Shown: piece by piece, positions 18,466 to 27,826 of the stretch
How the letters are laid out: each line of letters begins with the position of its first letter
Position numbering within the stretch: position 1 is the first letter of the stretch
Origin: Acidobacteriota bacterium
GTDB lineage: Bacteria > Acidobacteriota > Terriglobia > Terriglobales > SCQP01
Direction of reading: 5' to 3'
DNA: 64,000 nt
Assembly: GCA_021818955.1 (NCBI GenBank)
Contig: JAKASR010000022.1
Span: 1 to 64,000 of the forward strand
Made by a program: the position numbers and the translations under genes
Notes under the pieces: model-generated
What the model saw: the letters and a program-made list of their open reading frames with translations, nothing else
Database searches by the model: none
Told to the model about the DNA's origin: nothing

Positions 18466-19239
18466 TCAGCCCCGGGCCGGATGAAAACGGCTCCAGAGGG
18501 CGCATAGTTCTTTGCTTTTCCAGGGCCAGCCCCAAAGTTCATATACGGTCGGCTCGACTGGCGGCCGGGAATAGTCGTGCCGGGGCAAGGCGCGGATACG
18601 TTCTTCGGCGGCGGGAAAATATTGCAAAGTGGAGCGCTGAGAAAGATAACAGCTCAAGGCCCGGCGCTTTCGCCGGCGGTCGGAAGCGCGGGAAGGGAAG
18701 ACCAATTCAAGGCCTTGGGAACGGTTAAAACTACGATAAAGAACGCGGCCGTTCGCTTGGGTGTAAAGGGGGTATTCCCAAATGCGCCGGCGTCCGGGCC
18801 TGTCGCTCAGATGCGAGGCCAAAAAATTGATGCTGTCGTGGTCCGGATGCCCGCCTTCATAAGCCGGCGCGTAAACCGAAGTGGGTTGCAGGCTTTGAAT
18901 AAGACGCATTATCCATATCCAGGCCGGATCAAGATGCCGAGCGAGTTCCAGGTCGGGAAAACCGCCAAAATGGAGCTGGCGCAGCGGGATTCCTAAACTA
19001 CGTCCGGCCAGAATGGCCTCCGTACGCCGCCGGGCGGCATATAGCTCGGCCTGATCTCCATGGGCGAAAAAGCCGGAATTGCGAGGCTCCCCCTGGGTAA
19101 AAAAAGCAACATGCACGCTTTCCCGGCGATTATTCCAGGCGGAAATCCATGCGCCCAAGCCCAGGGATTCATCATCCATGTGCGCGGCCAAGACCAGGTG
19201 GACAGCGCTCGGATGGGTTCTTTGGGGTTTGGGCTGCAT
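18466..19239 (-). CDS. PIG-L/LmbE family deacetylase
   Basis: About 257 residues. The zinc-binding signatures of the PIG-L family are clear: AAHMDDESLG near residue 20 (usual form AHPDDE, here with Met for Pro) and HPDHDSI around residue 128. These enzymes remove acetyl groups from N-acetylglucosaminyl conjugates. An ATG at 19239 with AAGGTG upstream is preferred over a GTG at 19245. Downstream the GT4 gene follows after ten bases. The pair could resemble MshA/MshB or BshA/BshB systems, but the sequence motifs alone do not show that. Confidence 0.85.
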   Translation of the reverse strand: MQPKPQRTHPSAVHLVLAAHMDDESLGLGAWISAWNNRRESVHVAFFTQGEPRNSGFFAHGDQAELYAARRRTEAILAGRSLGIPLRQLHFGGFPDLELARHLDPAWIWIMRLIQSLQPTSVYAPAYEGGHPDHDSINFLASHLSDRPGRRRIWEYPLYTQANGRVLYRSFNRSQGLELVFPSRASDRRRKRRALSCYLSQRSTLQYFPAAEERIRALPRHDYSRPPVEPTVYELWGWPWKSKELCALWSRFHPARG

Positions 19240-19393
19240 CCGCACCTTGTCAAGTTAGATTCTCCAGCTTCACTGGATGTGGTATCGCGGATACTAAGGC
19301 TTATAGTCTGTCTGGCGCGCGCGCTCATTGATATTGAACACTTGCCGGTTTTTCTCGGTTGTAATCAATAGTGGCGGCAGGCGTAATGAAATC

Positions 19394-20767
19394 ATGCCCA
19401 ATACCTTAACAAGCTATATTCAGGGGATGCGGCGGCAATACCTCGATGAGTTGATCGAGTTGCTGCGCATACCTAGCATCAGCACTTTGCCCGAACACCG
19501 CTCGGATATGAAGCGCGCGGCGGAATGGGTGGCCGGCAGTTTGTCCAAAGCCGGGTTGGAAAATGTGAAATTGATTCCAACCGAAGGGAATGATCTGGTA
19601 TATGCGGAATGGATGCATGCGCCCGGCGCGCCGACGGTCTTAAGTTATGGGCATTATGATGTGCAGCCGGCGGACCCGCTAGGCGAATGGACGACGCCTC
19701 CCTTTGCGCCTGAAGTCCGGGGTGAAAATTTGTACGCGCGCGGCGCAACCGACAACAAAGGGCAGATTTTTACGCATATCAAAGCCGCCGAAGCGTTACT
19801 TAAAACGCAAGGGCGGCTCCCGGTCAATCTTCGTTTTCTGATCGAAGGCGAAGAAGAAGTGGGCAGTCGCTCCATCTCAAAATATATGGCCGAGCATGCC
19901 GCCGAATTGCCCAGCGACGCGGTCCTGGTCAGCGATTCGAGCATGTTTAAAGCGGGCGCACCCAGCATGGATATCGGCGTACGCGGCATGGTTTACATGG
20001 AAATCGAGTTGCAAGGCGCCGCCACCGATTTGCATTCCGGCTTATATGGAGGCGTGGCGCCGAATCCGCTGGAAGCGATGGCGCGCCTGCTTTCCAGTTT
20101 AAAAGACGAAAGCGGCCATATTCTTATTCCGGGCTTCTATGACGATGTCCGCCAGCCCGATGCGGACGAAAAGGCAAGCTGGGCGAGACTGCCATTCGAC
20201 GAGAACGAATGGCGGGAATGCAATGTCAAAGCTCCGGTCTTGACCGGAGAGCCGGAATATGGAGTGCTGGAGCGGGTCTGGACGCGGCCCACCCTGGAAA
20301 TTCACGGTATGCCCGGAGGCTTTACCGGCCCGGGCGCGAAAACCGTCATCCCCGCGCGCGCCGCCGCCAAGCTCAGCGCGCGGCTGGTGCCCGACCAGAA
20401 ACCGGAAATTGTCGCCCAATTAATCGAGCGCGCCTTACGCGAGCGCACGCCGAAAGCGTACCAATTTCAATGCCGCCTTTTGAATACCGCCGAACCGGTC
20501 GTGTTTCCTCCCGGCGGCCGCTTTAACCGCGCCGGAGCGCAGGCGATCGAAAAAGTTTATGGGAAGCCTCCGGGCTACGTGCGCTGTGGCGGCAGCATTC
20601 CGATTGTGCCTTTATTCGCCAGGCAACTGCATGCGCCGGTTGTCATGATCGGTCTTGGGCTGCCGGATGATGGCCTGCATGGCCCCAATGAAAAATTTTC
20701 CCTGGAGAATTTTTACCGCGGAATTGAAGTGATTGCCGAATTTTTGCAATTTGCCGCGCGCGCTTGA
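19394..20767 (+). CDS. M20 family metallopeptidase (dipeptidase)
   Basis: About 457 residues, normal for the family. Metal-binding motifs are present: SYGHYDVQPA (first zinc ligand), YARGATDNKGQ (bridging Asp), EGEEEVGSRS (catalytic Glu and ligand), and the final His in GLPDDGLHGPNEKFSLENF. The dimerisation domain lies between. It is probably a cytosolic peptidase acting on dipeptides or N-acyl amino acids. The ATG at 19394 is the first in a domain-consistent position. Its 3' end overlaps the convergent GT87 gene by 55 bases. Confidence 0.92.
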   Translation: MPNTLTSYIQGMRRQYLDELIELLRIPSISTLPEHRSDMKRAAEWVAGSLSKAGLENVKLIPTEGNDLVYAEWMHAPGAPTVLSYGHYDVQPADPLGEWTTPPFAPEVRGENLYARGATDNKGQIFTHIKAAEALLKTQGRLPVNLRFLIEGEEEVGSRSISKYMAEHAAELPSDAVLVSDSSMFKAGAPSMDIGVRGMVYMEIELQGAATDLHSGLYGGVAPNPLEAMARLLSSLKDESGHILIPGFYDDVRQPDADEKASWARLPFDENEWRECNVKAPVLTGEPEYGVLERVWTRPTLEIHGMPGGFTGPGAKTVIPARAAAKLSARLVPDQKPEIVAQLIERALRERTPKAYQFQCRLLNTAEPVVFPPGGRFNRAGAQAIEKVYGKPPGYVRCGGSIPIVPLFARQLHAPVVMIGLGLPDDGLHGPNEKFSLENFYRGIEVIAEFLQFAARA

Positions 20768-22071
20768 AATTCACCCCAGGCGGCGAGCAAGCCGGCGCAC
20801 AATAAAAGCGTTACCCAAAAATCCGCTCCAGCCGCCTGCAACCAGCGCTGGGCGGCATGTCCGGGAACGAGCGGCAGGAACCCGGCCAATAACGCCGCTG
20901 TCCATATCAAGCGGCGCGAGCGCGACGGGGGAAGATCCCACTGCAGCCATGCCCCGGCCACCCAGGCCGGCCAAAGCAGTACACATAAATCTTCCACATG
21001 GGTGAAGGGCGCCAGCAGGGGCAACAGCGACCAGCCAATCGCCGCAATCAGCATTTCTTGCCGGGGATTGATGATTCCGTTCCCGGCGTGATTCCAATGC
21101 GCGGCGGCCCGCTTGCGCGCCGCTAGCCATAGCCAGCCGGCATAAGCACAGGCTTCCATGGCAAGCCAGAGCAGCCGCACTCGAGCCGCCGGCCAATGAG
21201 CCAGCCCTACCTTCGGATATCCGGGAATATGGGCAGTGGTTAAATAACGGGTCAGCATGCCGCGCAATGCCTGGCTGGGATACCAGAGCATGCCTACCCG
21301 CGAAGCGGTGCCCCATTCCTGCCAGAACCATTGCCGCAGCAGCAGCCAGTTTCCATGCCAGCTCCAAAACAGGCCGGGAAGCAACGTCAGTAGAGCGGTA
21401 AACAGCAGCGCACCTAAGGCTTGCTTGCGCGCGCCACGGAGCCATAGAAACGGAAGAAAGAAGAGAGGCCAGACTTTAATCGCGATGGCCAGCCCCAAAA
21501 AGAATGCCGACAGCCAGGGCCACCGCCGACGCCGTTGGGCAAGCAGGAGCAAAGCGGCCGCGGTCAAGCCAAAAATATAGAACTGTACATTCCCATAGCG
21601 CAATTCCACCAGAAAATAGGTAGCGCAGAGCAGCAGCGGAATAAGAATCAAGCGCCAATAATGCAGCAGCCTGGCGGGGCGCGGCTGCGCCGCCGGCAAG
21701 GTCGAGCCTTCCTTCTCGCATGGAGTCATCTGGCCAGGTCCCCAAACCAGCCAAAACCGTCGAATCAGCCAGAGCAAAAGCAAAGCTTTGCCGGCGGCCC
21801 AAATTCCGGCTGACCAGTCATAAGGTAATTTTCGCAATGGGCCGAAAATGAACAGGAAGAGCGGAGGATAGCGAAAATACATTGGCCATCCCAGTCCGCT
21901 ACGAGGGCCATAAACCGGCCCCCGATGGTGGAAAAAATTTTGCGTAGCGCGGTAATAGACGGGGAAATCCACCCCTGACCGGACTCCCACCCAGCCGAGA
22001 ACCAGTGGCAGGAAAATGCAAAATAAGATGAGGAACCCGTGGTGCCGGAGGTTGCGCTTGAGTATCATCAT
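20713..22071 (-). CDS. GT87-type membrane glycosyltransferase (DUF2029)
   Basis: A 452-residue polytopic membrane protein with about ten hydrophobic segments. The first loop contains GVDFPVYYRATQNFFHHRGPVYGP, the acidic catalytic-loop pattern of the GT87 (PimE-like) polyprenyl-phosphate-sugar-dependent mannosyltransferases, and later GLAIAIKVWPLFFLPFLW, also typical. It probably transfers a sugar from a lipid carrier on the outer face of the inner membrane. The acceptor is unknown. It is divergent from rimP and convergent with the peptidase gene. Confidence 0.8.
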   Translation of the reverse strand: MMILKRNLRHHGFLILFCIFLPLVLGWVGVRSGVDFPVYYRATQNFFHHRGPVYGPRSGLGWPMYFRYPPLFLFIFGPLRKLPYDWSAGIWAAGKALLLLWLIRRFWLVWGPGQMTPCEKEGSTLPAAQPRPARLLHYWRLILIPLLLCATYFLVELRYGNVQFYIFGLTAAALLLLAQRRRRWPWLSAFFLGLAIAIKVWPLFFLPFLWLRGARKQALGALLFTALLTLLPGLFWSWHGNWLLLRQWFWQEWGTASRVGMLWYPSQALRGMLTRYLTTAHIPGYPKVGLAHWPAARVRLLWLAMEACAYAGWLWLAARKRAAAHWNHAGNGIINPRQEMLIAAIGWSLLPLLAPFTHVEDLCVLLWPAWVAGAWLQWDLPPSRSRRLIWTAALLAGFLPLVPGHAAQRWLQAAGADFWVTLLLCAGLLAAWGEFQARAANCKNSAITSIPR

Positions 22072-22167
22072 CAGCCGCGCTTAAGCGTGGTGGAAAGAAC
22101 CTCGCTGGCAGGTGAAAATAGCGCGGAACGGCCAGATTTTTGGCCTGCTGCAAGAGCCTGGATCAAT

Positions 22168-22196
22168 TTGCAAGGCTAACATTTTTGAGTTATTCT
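22168..22196 (+). promoter_or_regulatory. Candidate promoter of the rimP-nusA-infB operon
   Basis: TTGCAA at 22168-22173 and TATTCT at 22191-22196 are separated by 17 bases, each matching four of six sigma-70 consensus positions. It lies just upstream of the terminator-like hairpin in the rimP leader. Confidence 0.4.
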
Positions 22197-22227
22197 AATC
22201 CTGTAGTCGTTACTGGCGCCAGAACCC

Positions 22228-22250
22228 AGTGGGCGAGAGCCCACTTTTTT
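22228..22250 (+). terminator. rimP leader hairpin: intrinsic terminator/attenuator
   Basis: AGTGGGC-GAGA-GCCCACT is a perfect 7-bp stem with a GAGA tetraloop, followed immediately by a run of T (22245-22250). It lies between the candidate promoter and the rimP ATG at 22263, so transcripts must read through it to express rimP, nusA and infB. A conserved terminator-like hairpin is known in rimP leaders of proteobacteria (rimP-leader RNA family), and NusA is known to autoregulate this operon in E. coli. Regulation by NusA-modulated readthrough is inferred. Confidence 0.7.
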
Positions 22251-22262
22251 GTTGCTCGGAAC

Positions 22263-22802
22263 ATGACATCGGATATCACGGCCATCATGGCGCAACTTCG
22301 CGAGCTGGCAAGGCGCGTAGCCTTGCAAACCGGGGTTGAGCTATGGGAACTGGAGTTGCGCGGCAGCGGCAGCCAACGCCGATTGCGCATATTCATCGAC
22401 AAAAAAGAAGGCGTGAATTTGGAAGATTGCGAGCAATATAGCCGGCAAATCAGTCCCATGCTGGATATCGAGAACCTGATTCCAGGCGGCCGTTATACGT
22501 TGGAAGTGTCGTCACCAGGGTGGGAGCGCGTGCTGGCGAGGCAGGAACATTTTCAACGTTCGAAAGGGAAGCGGATAAAAATCACATTGGCTCATCCCCT
22601 GCCCAATCGACAACGGCACTTGACGGGATGGCTGGATGCGGCGAACGAGCAAGGCATCCGGTTGCGCTTGCCCGAGAGCGGGACGGCAATGGATATCGAA
22701 TATGCGGAAATCGCGCGCGCTCAGGCCGCACCCTTGGGCACGCCCGCGGCGCCAGCCGCATCCGATGCAGGAGCGAGCACACGCGAAGGGAACGAGGTGT
22801 AA
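22263..22802 (+). CDS. rimP: Ribosome maturation factor RimP
   Basis: About 179 residues. It binds the 30S subunit and helps mature its 3' domain. The N-terminal alpha/beta domain has GVELWELELRGSGSQRRLRIFIDKKEGVNLEDC and the family motif YTLEVSSPGWERVL; the C-terminal SH3-like domain carries KRIKITLAHPL...LTGWLDAANEQGIRL. The C-terminal 25 residues are Ala-rich and not conserved. The ATG at 22263 fits the family N terminus; the frame is open to 22140 but that would include the terminator hairpin. Followed by nusA after three bases, the classic order. Confidence 0.93.
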   Translation: MTSDITAIMAQLRELARRVALQTGVELWELELRGSGSQRRLRIFIDKKEGVNLEDCEQYSRQISPMLDIENLIPGGRYTLEVSSPGWERVLARQEHFQRSKGKRIKITLAHPLPNRQRHLTGWLDAANEQGIRLRLPESGTAMDIEYAEIARAQAAPLGTPAAPAASDAGASTREGNEV

Positions 22803-22805
22803 GCC

Positions 22806-24311
22806 ATGGCCAGCGCACTTTACCAACAAGTCGAACAATTGAGCCGCGATAAGGGGATCGATCCGCAAATCGTGGTAAGCGCGATCGAGGACGCGATTCT
22901 GCTGGCCACCCGTAAGTATTACAAAACCCAGGAAGAGTTGCGCTCGGAACTGGACAAAGAAACGGGCGAAATCAACGTGTACGCGATTCGGAACGTGGTG
23001 GAACAGGTGCAAGACCCGGAAAAAGAAATTTCGCTCGAACAGGCGCGCAAAATCGACACTAAGGCGGAACTGGGAGGGCAGGTGCGGCAGAAAAAAGCGA
23101 CCGATGTGCTGGGGCGCATCGCAGCGCAAACCGCCAAGCAGGTTATTTTCCAGAAAGTCCGTGAAGCCGAGCGCGACACCATCTATAACGAATACATTCA
23201 TCGCATTGGCGAAATGGTGAATGCCACGGTGAAGCGCACCGAAGGCTACGACACGATTGTGGATATCGGGAAGACGGAAGCGCGCATGCCCAAGCGGGAG
23301 CAGTCCCGGCTGGAAGCATTCGCTCCGGGCGAGCGCATCCGGGCGGTGATCAAGGCAGTGGAAAAATCGGCGAAAGGACCCCAAGTGGTGGTCTCTCGCG
23401 CCGATCCACTTTTGGTCCAGCGCCTTTTCGAGTCGGAAGTGCCCGAAATCTACGACAACACCATCGTGATTAAATCCGTCGCGCGCGAGCCCGGCGAACG
23501 CACGAAAATTGCCGTGTTTTCGCGCGATAAGGAGGTGGATTGCGTCGGCGCCTGCGTGGGCATGAAAGGAATGCGGGTGCAGAGCGTGATCCGCGAGTTG
23601 CGGGGCGAGAAAATCGATATTATCGAGTACGCCGAAGATCCCGCCCAGTTTGCGGCGAATGCGCTGAGCCCGGCCAAGATCAGCCGGGTGACGATTTTGG
23701 ATGCGGAACAACGCCACCTGGAAGTGGTGGTGGATGATACCCAGCTTTCGCTGGCAATCGGGAAAAAGGGCCAGAACGTACGGCTGGCGTCGAAGTTGCT
23801 GGGTTGGAAGGTGGACATCAAGAGCGAGGAAGAGAAACGGCGCGAAGTCGAAGAACAGATGTCGGCGCTGGTCGGGTCACCGGCGACCGAAACCGCCTTA
23901 ACCGAGCTTGCCGGTTTGTCAGATAAAATTCGAGAGAGCCTGCAAGCCGGCGGGATCCAAACCATTGAGCAACTGGGGGGAATGACTCCGGAGCAGTTGC
24001 AGGAGATCCCTGGCATCGGCCCCAAGACCGTGGACAAGATCTTCGTTGCGGTGAACCGGTTCTTTGGGGCATCCATCGAGGAACTGCCGGCAGAAGAAGA
24101 AGGGGAAGCGACGACGCAAGGGTCGTATGGGCATGAGGGCGAGCCTCCGGCGGAGCAGGCCGAAGGCGATCGCCAATCCAGCGGGCAGACGCTTGAATCG
24201 GAAGAAACCGAAGCGGTCGAAAAGACGCCTGCGGCTAGCGAAACCACGGAGACTCCGAATCCGGAAGACAAAGCCGGACCGGATCCGCAGAAACCCGGGC
24301 CCACGCTATAG
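22806..24311 (+). CDS. nusA: Transcription termination/antitermination protein NusA
   Basis: A 501-residue protein with the full NusA architecture: N-terminal RNA-polymerase-binding domain (1-130), S1 domain (about 135-200, NATVKRTEGYDTIVDIGKTEARMP), KH1 and KH2 (about 205-345, with VGACVGMKGMRVQSVIRELRGEKIDII and LAIGKKGQNVRLASKLLGWKVDI), and one helix-hairpin-helix segment (LQEIPGIGPKTVDKIF). The last 80 residues are acidic and low in complexity. It modulates pausing, termination and antitermination. GAGGTG lies upstream of the ATG. It follows rimP closely and precedes infB. Confidence 0.97.
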   Translation: MASALYQQVEQLSRDKGIDPQIVVSAIEDAILLATRKYYKTQEELRSELDKETGEINVYAIRNVVEQVQDPEKEISLEQARKIDTKAELGGQVRQKKATDVLGRIAAQTAKQVIFQKVREAERDTIYNEYIHRIGEMVNATVKRTEGYDTIVDIGKTEARMPKREQSRLEAFAPGERIRAVIKAVEKSAKGPQVVVSRADPLLVQRLFESEVPEIYDNTIVIKSVAREPGERTKIAVFSRDKEVDCVGACVGMKGMRVQSVIRELRGEKIDIIEYAEDPAQFAANALSPAKISRVTILDAEQRHLEVVVDDTQLSLAIGKKGQNVRLASKLLGWKVDIKSEEEKRREVEEQMSALVGSPATETALTELAGLSDKIRESLQAGGIQTIEQLGGMTPEQLQEIPGIGPKTVDKIFVAVNRFFGASIEELPAEEEGEATTQGSYGHEGEPPAEQAEGDRQSSGQTLESEETEAVEKTPAASETTETPNPEDKAGPDPQKPGPTL

Positions 24312-24345
24312 GCCCGCCAAGCAGATAGGCAAGATAGCAGAACGA

Positions 24346-27138
24346 ATGGTAAAACAAATCAGAATCAGCGAATTGGCGCGCGAACTGGAGATCAAACCCA
24401 GGGTGATCCTGGACGCCTTGCCGGCGCTCGGAATTGATGGGAAAAAGACTCATTCGAGCAATATCGACCTTGAGTCCGCCGAAAAAATCCGGCGGCATTT
24501 CCAGGCCGCGGCTCAGACCGAAGTGGAACCTGAGGAGGCCGAAGCGGCCCCAGTAATTGCGGCAGAGGCAGAGCAAAAGCCGGAGACGCAAGCGATACCG
24601 GAAAGGGCTGCTAAGCCGGTTCTGGTTGCTTCAGCCCCCGCCAGCGGCCAGGTGGAACCGGCAGCACGGACTGTGAAGACGCCGCAGATGGGCATACGCA
24701 TGACCGCACCGGTAGCTCGGCGGCATGCAACGGTGGTGTCACCCACCAAGCCGGCTACTGTCCCACCGGCGGCGACGACTCCGGCCGCACCGGCAGAACC
24801 GGCAACACCAGCCGTATTGTCAGCACCAGTCACCTCCATACCTGCGCCAGTGGCCAGCACAACTGCCACCGCGCCGCCCCCGGCAGCGCCGATTCAAGCC
24901 GCTCCACCGGCTTCGCCGAACCTGCCGGCTCCTGCGGCGCCACGCACGCTGGCGCCGCCGAGTTTGCGTCCTGCGGCTGCGGGCCCTTCCACCCCAGCTC
25001 CGGCCGTACCTGGACGCCGGGTCATTGTACCGGTAGCGCCTCAACGTCCTGTTTATAAAGCGCCCGAGCAGCCGTTGCGGCCGGCGCCGGGCAAGCCGAT
25101 CTTAAATCGGGGCACTGCGCCCGTTCCCGGCAAACCGATTTATCAGCGGCCGGCGCCCGCGGGGGCGCGGCCTCCCATGCCAGGCAAGGCGTTCACCCCG
25201 GAAGGCCGGCGGCCGCCGCATCCCACGCGCGCCAGCGCCGGCCGGCCCGCAGGCCAGGCTGGGCGCAGGCAACACGAGCCTCGCGTCAAAGAAGGGCCAC
25301 TGAAGTATCAGCCCAAACTTGCCGAAGTCCCCAGCGGGCCCTTGCCCATTGACCGCTCCATTACGATCAGTGAAGGCATCAGCGTCAAAGATCTTTCTGA
25401 ACGCTTACAGGTTCGCGCCAAAGACGTCATTCGCAAGTTGCTGGATCGCGGGCTCATGGCGACGGTGAACCAATCGTTGGACACCGAAATTGCTAAACAG
25501 ATCGCCAGAGAGTTCGGCGCGGAAGCGCAGGTGGTCTCCTTCGAGGAAGAAGCGCTTAAAGAACTCGAACCCGCCATGCTGCAGCAAGAGTCGGAGAAGC
25601 TGCAGCCGCGCGCACCGGTGGTCACCATCATGGGTCATGTGGACCACGGCAAAACCTCGCTACTGGATGCCATTCGCGAGACCAATGTCGCCGGGGGCGA
25701 AGCGGGCGGCATTACACAACACATCGGCGCCTATTCAGTGGAAATTACCGACCGGGAGTCGCCGGCGTTTGGACGCAGAATCGTATTTATCGATACGCCC
25801 GGACATGAAGCGTTTACCCGCATGCGGGCGCGCGGTGCGAAAGTGACTGATCTGGTCGTTTTGGTGGTTGCGGCGGATGATGGAGTCATGCCGCAGACAC
25901 TGGAAGCCATCGATCACGCTCGCGCGGCCTCGGTGCCGATCCTGGTCGCCGTCAATAAAATCGACAAGCCCGGAGCCCAACCGGACCGAGTAAAAAAACA
26001 ACTGGCTGACCGCGGGCTGATGCCGGAGGTCTGGGGAGGCCAGACGGTGATGGTGGACGTTTCAGCCAAAACCAAAGCCAATCTGAAACTGCTGCTGGAA
26101 ATGATTTTGCTGGTTTCGGACCTGCAAAGCCTGAAAGCCGATCCGGAACAACCGGGACAGGGGACAGTGCTGGATGCGGAATTGGACCGAGGTCGCGGCC
26201 CGGTAGCACACGCGCTCATGCAAAACGGATGCCTCAAAGTGGGCGACACCGTAATCGCCGGCGCAGTCATGGGCAAAGTCCGCGCCTTGTTCGACGACCG
26301 CGGGCGACCCATTTCCGAGGCGGGTCCCTCTATGCCCGTCGAAATCCTCGGATTGGAGGGATTGCCGGATGCCGGCGACCGCATTGTCGCGGTGCAAGAC
26401 CGCTTCAAGGCGAAACAGATCGTTATCTACCGCGAGCAGAAGGCGCGCGAGAGCGCGATGGCGCGCTCGTCCAGGCTCAACCTGGAAAGCCTCAGCCAAC
26501 AAATGGCCGAAGGCCAAATGAAGGAACTCCCGCTGATCATCAAGGCGGATGTCCAGGGCTCGGTGGAAGTGCTGGTGGATACCTTGAACCGCCAGGCTAC
26601 AGCCAAGGTTAAGCCGGTCATTATCCACTCCGGTGTGGGCGCGATTACGGAAAATGACGTGCTGCTGGCGGCGGCTTCGAATGCGATCATCATCGGATTC
26701 AACGTCCGCCCGGAGCGCAAGGCCACGGAGTTGGCCGAGCAGGAAAAGGTGGATATACGCCTGCACTCGATTATTTATGAATTGGCGGAGGAAATGGATA
26801 AGGCCATGGCGGGCTTGCTGGAGCCGACTTTCAAAGAGACCGTGCTCGGCCGGGCCGAAGTGCGCGATACATTCCGTATTCCCAAAGTCGGGGCGATTGC
26901 CGGCTGTTATGTGCGTGAAGGCAAGCTGACGCGCGACTCGCAGGTGCGGGTACTCCGCGATCATGTGGTGATTTACACCAGCAAGATTTCTTCGCTGCGG
27001 CATTTCAAGCAGGATGTGAACGAAATCCGCAGCAACATGGAGTGCGGTGTCGGCATCGCCAATTTCAGCGATGTGAAAACGGGAGACGTGCTGGAAAGCT
27101 TCATCGTCGAGAAAATCGCCGCTCCGGCGACAGCCTGA
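24346..27138 (+). CDS. infB: Translation initiation factor IF-2
   Basis: About 930 residues. The N terminus begins [18 protein letters not shown], the IF2_N module; a Pro/Ala-rich linker of some 250 residues follows; a second IF2_N module ([24 protein letters not shown]) precedes the GTPase domain with G1 GHVDHGKT (residues 430-437), G3 DTPGHEAF and G4 NKIDKP. Domain II and the C-terminal fMet-tRNA-binding domain complete it. It places initiator tRNA on the 30S subunit. The ATG at 24346 starts the conserved N terminus; the frame extends upstream into nusA but without family similarity. The ribosome binding site is weak. Confidence 0.97.
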   Translation: MVKQIRISELARELEIKPRVILDALPALGIDGKKTHSSNIDLESAEKIRRHFQAAAQTEVEPEEAEAAPVIAAEAEQKPETQAIPERAAKPVLVASAPASGQVEPAARTVKTPQMGIRMTAPVARRHATVVSPTKPATVPPAATTPAAPAEPATPAVLSAPVTSIPAPVASTTATAPPPAAPIQAAPPASPNLPAPAAPRTLAPPSLRPAAAGPSTPAPAVPGRRVIVPVAPQRPVYKAPEQPLRPAPGKPILNRGTAPVPGKPIYQRPAPAGARPPMPGKAFTPEGRRPPHPTRASAGRPAGQAGRRQHEPRVKEGPLKYQPKLAEVPSGPLPIDRSITISEGISVKDLSERLQVRAKDVIRKLLDRGLMATVNQSLDTEIAKQIAREFGAEAQVVSFEEEALKELEPAMLQQESEKLQPRAPVVTIMGHVDHGKTSLLDAIRETNVAGGEAGGITQHIGAYSVEITDRESPAFGRRIVFIDTPGHEAFTRMRARGAKVTDLVVLVVAADDGVMPQTLEAIDHARAASVPILVAVNKIDKPGAQPDRVKKQLADRGLMPEVWGGQTVMVDVSAKTKANLKLLLEMILLVSDLQSLKADPEQPGQGTVLDAELDRGRGPVAHALMQNGCLKVGDTVIAGAVMGKVRALFDDRGRPISEAGPSMPVEILGLEGLPDAGDRIVAVQDRFKAKQIVIYREQKARESAMARSSRLNLESLSQQMAEGQMKELPLIIKADVQGSVEVLVDTLNRQATAKVKPVIIHSGVGAITENDVLLAAASNAIIIGFNVRPERKATELAEQEKVDIRLHSIIYELAEEMDKAMAGLLEPTFKETVLGRAEVRDTFRIPKVGAIAGCYVREGKLTRDSQVRVLRDHVVIYTSKISSLRHFKQDVNEIRSNMECGVGIANFSDVKTGDVLESFIVEKIAAPATA

Positions 27139-27156
27139 GCGTGACGGGATATTGCC

Positions 27157-27459
27157 GTGCCGATTGGCGTGCTGGTGCTGCAGATTCATCTGTCTGATTC
27201 TCATTCCCTCAAGGATCGCCGGAATGCACTGCGCCGATTGAAAGACCGGCTGCGCGGCAAATATAATGTCGCCATTGCCGAGTTGAATGACGAAGCGCAC
27301 TGGCAAGCGGCCCAGATCGGCATTGCCGCCATCGGCAACGATGCCAACTATTTGCGTGGATTGCTCGACCGCGCCGGACGCGAGTCACTGCAAGTGCTGC
27401 ACGGCGAGGATGTCAGCTTGGGAGAAATAGAAATTCTGGATTATGACGCACCGGCCTGA
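27157..27459 (+). CDS. DUF503 / YlxP family protein
   Basis: A 100-residue protein starting at a GTG (sequence VPIGVLVLQIHLSDSHSLKDRRNALRRL). This is the YlxP family, commonly found between infB and rbfA and thought to assist ribosome assembly with RbfA. The compact ferredoxin-like fold with SLKDRR and AELNDEAHWQAAQIGIAAIGND is characteristic. The 3' end overlaps rbfA by 17 bases, suggesting translational coupling. Confidence 0.9.
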   Translation: MPIGVLVLQIHLSDSHSLKDRRNALRRLKDRLRGKYNVAIAELNDEAHWQAAQIGIAAIGNDANYLRGLLDRAGRESLQVLHGEDVSLGEIEILDYDAPA

Positions 27460-27826
27460 GCGACTGGCGGAAATGATCCGCGAAGAACTGATGGACATTA
27501 TCGCCGGCGAGTTGCGCGACCCCCGGGTGGGTCTGGCGCAGGTTACGGAAGTTAAGCTTGCCCCCGATCTGCACCTGGCGCACGTATACGTCAGCGTTAT
27601 GGGCAATAACGAGGAAGCGCAGCAAACGCTGAAAGGCCTGATCGCCGCGCGCGGATATTTGCGCGCACAACTGGCGCCGCGGCTGCATTTGCGCCAGGTG
27701 CCCGAGTTGCGCATCGAATTGGACCGTTCGGAGGAATATGCCGCGCGGCTGGATATGCTGCTCAAACGCGACCGCAAACGGCATCCGGAAATAGAAGACA
27801 ATCAAAAGGAACAAGCCGATTCATGA
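27443..27826 (+). CDS. rbfA: Ribosome-binding factor A
   Basis: A 127-residue protein with the RbfA KH-like fold: HRPERLAEMIREELMDIIAGELRDPRVGLAQVTEVKLAPDLHLAHVYVSVMG, followed by LRAQLAPRLHLRQVPELRIELDRSEEYAARLDMLL. It binds the 30S subunit and helps process the 5' end of 16S rRNA. Its start lies inside ylxP and its stop overlaps the ATG of the next gene as ATGA, so translation of the three genes is probably coupled. Confidence 0.95.
   Translation: MTHRPERLAEMIREELMDIIAGELRDPRVGLAQVTEVKLAPDLHLAHVYVSVMGNNEEAQQTLKGLIAARGYLRAQLAPRLHLRQVPELRIELDRSEEYAARLDMLLKRDRKRHPEIEDNQKEQADS

Noticed and set aside
22140-22262. Longer RimP start
   Set aside because: Would place the terminator-like hairpin inside the coding sequence and adds non-family residues.
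26062-27306. 414-codon frame antisense to infB
   Set aside because: Antisense shadow; His/Gln-rich with no domain.
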